This document shows, piece by piece, positions 59,506 to 64,000 of a stretch of 64,000 bases of DNA (position 1 is the first letter of the stretch; each line of letters starts with the position of its first letter). Under the pieces are notes generated by a model, which saw only the letters and a list, made by a program, of their open reading frames with translations, was not told where the DNA came from and searched no databases. A program made the position numbers and the translations under genes. Where the stretch lies: positions 2,183,143-2,247,142 of the forward strand of contig NC_045138.2 of NCBI RefSeq assembly GCF_008831285.2, given 5' to 3'. This DNA is from Nymphaea colorata. Lineage: Eukaryota; Streptophyta; Magnoliopsida; Nymphaeales; Nymphaeaceae.

Positions 59506-59589
59506 TTGTGAGGGTCCCTGCATCGTGGATGTAGCCTTAACAGGTGAACCACGTTAAAAATCTCTGAATACTCTTTCATTCCTTTCATA
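59259..59589 (+). repeat. 3' LTR
   Basis: Same length and ends as the 5' LTR; it differs by C to T at two sites about 15-20 bp apart (around 59378 and 59394). It is preceded by the purine tract ttgagggaggc and followed by the gaggt duplication at 59590-59594. Confidence 0.9.
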
Positions 59590-59756
59590 GAGGTGACCCC
59601 AGAAGATGTTGCAGAGAGATTGATGCCAAGGACCAGACATGAGAAAGACAGCAGGAATGCCTGTCTACAGAAAGTGATCGAATTCATGAAGAAGGCAAAA
59701 GACGAAAAGATGAAGAAAGAGAAAGATGGTGATCCACAAGAATCCACAGAAGATGG

Positions 59757-62279
59757 CATTTGCATACCATTTGTTTCCATTGTCTGCACTTTCAATTTGT
59801 TCTTTTAGTTCTTTTGAGTTGCTTCGCTGTGCAATTAACCAAATGTCAGGCCATGCCCACCGACTCCCTCCCTGTTGGATGGTTAATAAATGTGGGAAAA
59901 ATTTTCTCTCTTTAGATAGAAGATTGGCAAGACAGAGTCTTCCCCCCTCCCTCTATGATAAAAGAAATTATGACCCCAAATTTTTCGAACCTGGTTATAT
60001 GTACAGCCCTGTGCACATTTGCATTGAGTACAAGTTTTTGTAAATGATAAGTACTAAAAAAGGCCATGCAACAAGGGGCGGAGCCAAGGTAGGGCCCTCA
60101 TGGTCCCTCTCAAAAAAAATAAAAATAAAAATAAATTTACATTTAAATTTTAAAAATTTCACTTGTTTTATGTAAAAAATGTTGGAAAATGATATTTTGA
60201 ACCTAGTTAAAATTTAAAACTTTAATTTGGTCCCCTCATAAGAAATTTCTGGTTTCACTCTTGCTATGCACCATGCACGGCTTGTACATAACACTTTAAC
60301 TTCATTTCCTAACTGGTCTTTGGAGAGGGGAAGCATAGACGCACCATCCACTATCATGGCCTGCCTCTATTTTCCATGGACATCGTCAAAATATTTCGTG
60401 ATTCTCTCTCACCTCTCTTACAAATTTGAATTATGATAACCCACAGTATATACATGCAGACATTGGACATTCATGAGGACCATGAGGAGCAAAGAAATGA
60501 CAATTATATGAATTGTAAAACTCCCAATATATGAACATTAGGGAAACATTTTCATGAGAAAGACAAACCAAATGGTTTTCATAGTGTATCATGCAAATAC
60601 AAACGCTAGAAGCAAAGGAAATGGCAATTGTTTGCATTGTAAAATTCACAGTATACGAAAATTAGGGAAACATTTTCATGAAAATGAGAAACCAAGTGGT
60701 TTTCATTGTGTATATTGCAATCAGAAACACTACAAATTAATAAAGAAAATGGCAAGTCCATGCATTGTAAAAATGAAACTCAGGGAAACATTTCCATGAA
60801 AATGAGAAACCAAGTGGTTTTCATAGTGTATAATGCAAACAGAAGCACTGGAAACAAAGGAAATGGCAATTTCGTGCATTGTTCTCAATTTGTGAAAGTT
60901 AGGGAAACATTTTCATAAAAATATTAAGACAAACCAAGTGGTTTTCATACTGTGTTATGCAAACACGGACACTATTGATATTTTCTTTGACTCTTGGTGA
61001 AAGTAAGAAATTGAAAGCAAACCGGATGCCAACATGCCACCACCAGAGGAAATGTCTTAACAAGAGACGGCTTTCCAAAGCCTCACATATGGAGACATAT
61101 CTTTGCAGAAAGGCACACCTTTTAAATGTCTCAAAAGTGACCAAAATCAAGTTACTTATGTCTCTTCATGAGTAATGTGTCATTAGGCTGACACTAATAT
61201 GGTTCATGTAACTGGGTGCCTAAAAAAAATGTTCTTCCAAAAAATATACCCTGTATGCAAAAAAAAGAAAAAAAAAAACATTCTCTTCATTTTCTTTTGT
61301 TATTATTTTGAAAAGTAAACATATGGATATATGTAACTTGGATTAAAAACATTTGGAAACAAATAATAAATAATTCACTTGTCAAACACAATCACCAACC
61401 AGTAGGTTTCGACTCGACTACCATCGCATAAATTGTGAGAGAAGGTTGGTTATTAGAATATTAGTTCAGTCGATAGATTTAGTGATCATTCAATTAATTC
61501 GATTGTAGCAAAAATAATATCATTATTTTTAATAAATAAACCATATTAAAAATTAAAATCAATAAAGGAAATTGCAACAGCAATCTTATCTTCCCTTCAT
61601 TACGTATTTCCAAACAAGTTCCTGGATATCATAAATCTCATGATAAATGCCCAAACATTCATATTGAACTTCGATGGGAACTTCGCTATTTATTAAGAAA
61701 ATGACACATTGATCTAATTGCCCAATGTCATGGGCAAAGCCCTACGCTTTGAGAAACCATGAGTACGAGCAATGACATCGAGAATTTGATCTCTAACCGC
61801 TTGCCAGTTGAAATAACTTGTGTGTATCACGTTGGCACTCTTTGCACCGATTATTTAATCAAATTTGGCAGCGACCCAATCACATTACTTCCAATAATAT
61901 TCAGGCTCATTTAAGCAACATTGGAAACTGAAATTAAGCATTTGGCAAAATTTTGATCAAACAACTTCTTTATAATTGTTTTCAAGACAGATCCGCCGAG
62001 CCAGATCCATTGTTGAATCGTCTCTAAAGCAATGATCGGGCACAAGTCGAATAGAAAGAGCGGACGAGTCTGATTTTCATGATTATGCTCACCAAGAGGC
62101 AGCAGCGGAAGCAATGGGAGAAGAATGGCCTTGATAATACCAGTTTTCTGAATTCACCAGGGTCCTCGAGACATCACTCTCCGTTGTGCCGAATGACTGC
62201 TAAGAAGAAAGTGTTCACATTGAGAAAACGAATTTGAAGCCTGCCTACCACATGTAGTATTTACTTTACAATTTTTGAC
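59757..62279 (+). repeat. Locus repeat copy with lone foldback arm and 115-bp subrepeats
   Basis: About 59757-60000 is only the right arm of the 38.5/42.2-kb foldback. A miniature ggggcggagcc element lies at about 60070-60255, and four 115-bp subrepeats at about 60470-60975. Two stretches (about 61565-61815 and 61985-62195) are absent from the 40- and 44-kb copies and look like later insertions of unidentified sequence. No gene is recognised. Confidence 0.6.
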
Positions 62280-62625
62280 CTAACTCACATGAGTACTTCA
62301 GTAAGGTCGAGGTATCCGTGTTGCCGTGCCACTACGTGCCCAAAGTGAGAACTTGAAGACATTTGGGTACCTTTTAGATCCAAACTGCTTAATTTTACTT
62401 CGACTTAATTTTTTTCAGCTTACTTTTCATTCTATTTTTAGAGTTATTGTTCATTAACATATACTTTTTTTTATTTATATCACTTGTTTATTAAAATGTT
62501 GCTTTCATTTTGAATTTTTTTTGTTATTTTTCATATATTCATAAATATATCTTGCCGTGTACTCATATTTTTTAAAGTTATCGTGTTTATAACCGTATCT
62601 TCGTACCTGTACTCATGTGACTTAG
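62280..62625. mobile_element. Miniature element, CTAAGTCACATGGGTAC family (diverged)
   Basis: The ends read ctaactcacatgagtac and its near mirror. It occupies the same relative position as the 40.8- and 44.2-kb copies, so it was inherited with the locus duplication. Confidence 0.62.
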
Positions 62626-63157
62626 CTCTTGGCCTGTTGGAGCTGAACATGAACCGTAGCTGCTCACATGCACCCATTATTGACAAAAAATTAATTAAAT
62701 AATAACTAGGCATATAAATAATTTTTAATTTGTTTGAAGCTTTGTTCAATGTACTCAAGTTCAAATATTGTTTCTTGTGAAAATACGTTGTTCCTGTTCA
62801 ACTATAAATTTTCATATTCAGTTGTAAGAATCTTACTGTAGCTCTATAACACATTTTCTTCAAGACAACAGTTGTCAAACTTAATTTAAACAAAAAGCAA
62901 TTAGGAAAATGGGATGAATATTACAGTTCACATATGCAAATGACCCACACAACATCCTTGCAAGAGACTGAGTTCCAATAATTGCCAGTGCTCCAATTCC
63001 AGTCCTGCTGTTGCTTGAAATAAAAAATGGATGTGGAGAAATTGATAAGAAAAACGAACCAAAATAACATGGCAACATTCACGAGACTATAAATGCAGCC
63101 AGCACAATTCACAAGACAACATGTTCAGATACTCAGTAACATATCCAAGATTGATAT
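62626..63157. repeat. Locus repeat segment shared with 33.2 and 44.7 kb
   Basis: Matches 44590-45173 and 33170-33665. No coding frame is conserved across the three copies. Confidence 0.55.
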
Positions 63158-63560
63158 CATAATCACAAAGAATGCATTTAAAAAAAAAAACACGATAAAC
63201 TAAATTGCTGTTTAAAACTAAAAAAAAAAACACATTTTTTAAAAAACGTTAAACACAAAAAAATGCCTTTTTGAACGTATTTTTAACTAGTCTTTTTGCA
63301 TTTTTTCACTTTTTCTTTTATTTTATTATTTTTATGCCAAACAGTTTTTTTTCATTTTTTATTTTTTATTTGTTGCAGATATACTTATCTTTTGATGTTT
63401 GTGTTATTAGTTTCTCACTTATTTTATTTTTCCTCTATTTTTAGTTTATTATTTTATTTTTTAAAATTTGCCATATTTTTTCTGTGTTTTTTAAGCTCGA
63501 CATATTTTACCTGAAAAAAACTTTGCCATTTAAAACTCCAAAATGATATTTATGACTATG
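63158..63560. mobile_element. Miniature hAT-like element, CATAGTCAC family
   Basis: The ends are cataatcac and gactatg, with the perfect 8-bp duplication attgatat (63150-63157 and 63561-63568). It is the same insertion as 45182-45539, carried along by segmental duplication. The body is made of A and T runs. Confidence 0.75.
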
Positions 63561-63674
63561 ATTGATATATACAATCTGCTCACTCTCTTGATCTTCAACA
63601 CCCAGTCGCTGCAAGGTATACCTTCTAAAGTATGAGCAAGATAACAAAACGATCATCAGAATACCAAAAAAACG

Positions 63675-63712
<38 letters not shown>

Positions 63713-64000
63713 CATCATTTTAACAGTGAAAGATTAGAAAATGCAGAGAAGAATGCACATCTACAAAAAAATAAATCCAAGGAGTACAAGTGTCCGTTAA
63801 ACTTATATCTAGGTTTCTTCTTGTTAAAGAATGTCAACTTCATTTGACGCAAAAATACATATGCACAAGTGGTTCTGCCAAAACAAGAAGCATTCTGGGG
63901 GCCCGAATCAGCTACTAATTATTCCAAATAACAAAACAAACATTTCAGTTGGCAGTGCCTCAGAGTATTTGAGTTTTATTGCTTTCCTCAAGCACTGCAA
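63561..64000. repeat. Locus repeat end segment with GA microsatellite
   Basis: Matches 45540-45990. The GA run is at about 63680-63710. The match continues to the edge of the window. Confidence 0.55.

Larger units (their letters stand above)
54808..59589 (+). mobile_element. Nearly intact Ty1/Copia LTR retrotransposon (4.78 kb)
   Basis: The LTRs are 331 bp (54808-55138 and 59259-59589) and differ at only two positions that I can see, both C in the 5' and T in the 3' copy. The primer site tggtatcagagc begins directly after the 5' LTR, and a purine-rich tract (gagggaggc) precedes the 3' LTR. The 5-bp duplication gaggt flanks it (54803-54807 and 59590-59594). Protein order is Gag, protease, integrase, reverse transcriptase, RNase H. 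The single obvious lesion is one in-frame TAG between gag and pol. Length, LTR size and Gag sequence suggest the Ale/Retrofit group (inference). Near-identical LTRs imply a recent insertion. Confidence 0.95.
54547..59755 (+). pseudogene. AAA-ATPase 3' part, split by the Copia insertion
   Basis: Plus 54547-54807 encodes LLNFIDGLWSPCGEERLIIF, then the FTTNH and LIRTCRMDENIEMSYC region, VLAKNFLNLEDHPIW and a stop at about 54769. Compared with the left arm, RTGRMD has become RTCRMD. After the retrotransposon the gene resumes at 59588: EVTPEDVAERLMPRTRHEKD, CLQKVIEFMKKAKDEKMKKE and a lysine-rich tail. The reading frame was already broken before the element. The duplication gaggt flanks the insertion. 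Locus-repeat sequence begins at about 59757. Confidence 0.78.

Overview
The window reads as nuclear DNA of a flowering plant. The basis is two Ty1/Copia retrotransposons with plant-type initiator-tRNA primer sites, LINE fragments, several hAT-like miniature elements, a spliced gene for a secreted cysteine-rich peptide (CRP), and 3' pieces of a BCS1-type AAA-ATPase gene. I cannot name the species. There is no bacterial, organellar or viral gene set. Most of the DNA is mobile or duplicated, and only the CRP gene at 24.1-24.9 kb looks like an intact host gene.

Layout. 0-9 kb: an 840-bp palindrome with promoter-like arms (1090-1932), an exon-like open frame (1985-2230, minus), a hAT-like element carrying a LINE RNase H fragment (4075-4832), an inverted copy of a repeat block found again at 59.6-62.6 kb, and an AAA-ATPase 3' fragment (7432-7835, minus). 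9-13 kb: a LINE reverse-transcriptase fragment and unassigned sequence. 13-22.4 kb: a degenerate minus-strand Copia element, 9.47 kb, with a perfect 5-bp target duplication. Its leader contains six 557-bp tandem units, and every unit repeats the LTR tail plus the primer-binding site. 24-27.7 kb: the CRP gene (minus), facing a dead copy of its own promoter and first exon (plus) across a GC-rich hAT-like element.

28-64 kb: a tandem series of locus copies. Each starts with the CRP promoter and a decayed exon 1 (ATG or its remnant near 27670, 37613, 41351, 47700 and 53234), followed by foldback sequences, a roughly 115-bp subrepeat array and miniature elements. None keeps exon 2. Long inverted repeats recur throughout, including a 2.4-kb palindrome at 28.3-30.7 kb. 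At 53.4-54.8 kb a rearranged AAA-ATPase fragment forms a large palindrome, and a nearly intact plus-strand Copia (54808-59589) sits in its right arm.

The window therefore records an ancestral locus (CRP promoter and exon, plus the 3' end of an AAA-ATPase gene) that was duplicated in tandem and inverted, then invaded by transposons. The many long hairpins are candidate small-RNA sources. No operon-like cooperation is expected. Coordinates of repeats without clear target duplications were judged by eye and may be off by tens of bases.
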